Origin: Bacillus sp. N13C7
Lineage (GTDB): Bacteria; Bacillota; Bacilli; Bacillales; Bacillaceae
DNA length: 64,000 bases
Assembly (NCBI RefSeq): GCF_026790065.1
Contig: NZ_JALAMO010000007.1
Span: 370,829 to 434,828 of the forward strand
Direction of reading: 5' to 3'
Position 1 is the first letter of the stretch. Each line of letters opens with the position of its first letter. Positions 63,531 through 64,000 of the stretch are shown one piece after another. A model generated the notes under the pieces. That model was not told where the DNA came from, searched no databases, and saw nothing but the letters and a program-made list of their open reading frames with translations. The position numbers were made by a program, and so were the translations under genes.

Positions 63531-64000
63531 ATGATTCGTCTGTTTATTGCTGAGGACCAGCGAATGCTGTTGGGCGCTTTAGGATCTCTGCTTGATTTAG
63601 AAGAGGATATGACAGTCATCGGACAAGCACTAAATGGGGAAGAGGCGTTACAAGCTGTATTGAAGCTGGAGCCGGATGTATGCATTATGGACATTGAAAT
63701 GCCGGTTCGAAGCGGACTGGATGTAGCAGAGGAATTGGTGCAAAAAGGCTGCGGCAGCAAGGTCATTTATTTTAACCACCTTTGCCCGCCCCGGCTATTT
63801 TGAACGCGCCGTTAAAGCAGGCGTACATGGCTATCTGCTGAAAGACGGAGAAATTGACGACCTGGCCGATGCCATCCGAAAGTGTGTAAAGGGAAAAAGG
63901 GTGTTCAGCCCCGAGCTGACATTTAATATGATGCGAGACGAAAATCCGCTAACCGTTAGAGAGCAAGAAATTCTGAGGCTTGCGGCTTTAGGCAAAACAA
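63531..64000 (+). pseudogene. yvfU: Response regulator YvfU, frameshifted and cut by the window end
   Basis: This is a NarL/LuxR-type response regulator. The receiver domain is normal from MIRLFIAEDQ through the phospho-acceptor Asp54 (CIMDIEMP). After CGSKVI an extra T in ATTTATTTT (63765-63773) shifts the frame, and a stop follows at 63801. Reading on from 63769 restores ILTTFARPGYFERAVKAG, GYLLKDGEIDDLADAI and the start of the output domain (LTVREQEILRLAALGKT), open to position 64000. The start follows AGGAGGAC. It is the partner of YvfT. Confidence 0.85.

Overview
The window is a chromosomal segment of a Bacillus subtilis-group bacterium. Gene content, gene order and catalytic residue numbering match the segment of B. 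subtilis that runs from yvdA through clpP, sacB, the eps operon and the gan operon to yvfU, read in the orientation that puts eps on the + strand. Several proteins differ from my memory of strain 168 at a few per cent of positions. cotQ seems to be missing, and an extra gene sits between sacB and pbpE, so this is probably a related subspecies or sister species rather than 168 itself.

Layout. (1) 1-3.5 kb: a beta-carbonic anhydrase and SulP transporter pair, a MazG-like pyrophosphohydrolase and a LOG-family protein. (2) 3.6-15.5 kb: the maltodextrin locus, with a LacI-type regulator, maltogenic amylase, an ABC importer lacking its own ATPase, maltose phosphorylase, alpha-glucosidase and beta-phosphoglucomutase. 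(3) 15.5-20.2 kb: clpP with its CtsR site, tRNA-Arg(CCG), a DUF3231 protein, a TetR-controlled SMR efflux pair and the amino acid permease yveA. (4) 20.2-27.8 kb: levB and sacB with the sucrose antitermination leader, a C1q-like gene that looks like a small accessory insertion, pbpE-racX behind a consensus SigW promoter, and yveG-padC behind a PadR operator. (5) 27.9-46.1 kb: pnbA with a frameshifted remnant behind it, slrR, and the 15-gene epsA-O biofilm exopolysaccharide operon with its EAR antitermination RNA. (6) 46.2-58.4 kb: sigL, lutP/lutR and the galactan operon ganR-SPQAB. (7) 58.4-64 kb: the rsbQ-rsbP energy-stress module, and the yvfRS ABC transporter with the yvfTU two-component system. 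Both yvfT and yvfU carry frameshifts in this sequence, and yvfU runs off the end.

How the genes work together. Two parallel sugar-import loci (mdx and gan) each encode a binding protein, two permeases and cytoplasmic hydrolases under a local LacI-type repressor. Both have cre-like CcpA sites, and both must borrow an ATPase from elsewhere. The levan, EPS and SlrR genes make this a matrix and biofilm region.

I found no prophage, insertion sequence, CRISPR array, restriction-modification or toxin-antitoxin system, and nothing I would call an undescribed multi-gene system. The least explained items are the C1q-like gene, the frameshifts in yvfT, yvfU and behind pnbA, a long inverted repeat ahead of epsC, and several repeated operator sequences.
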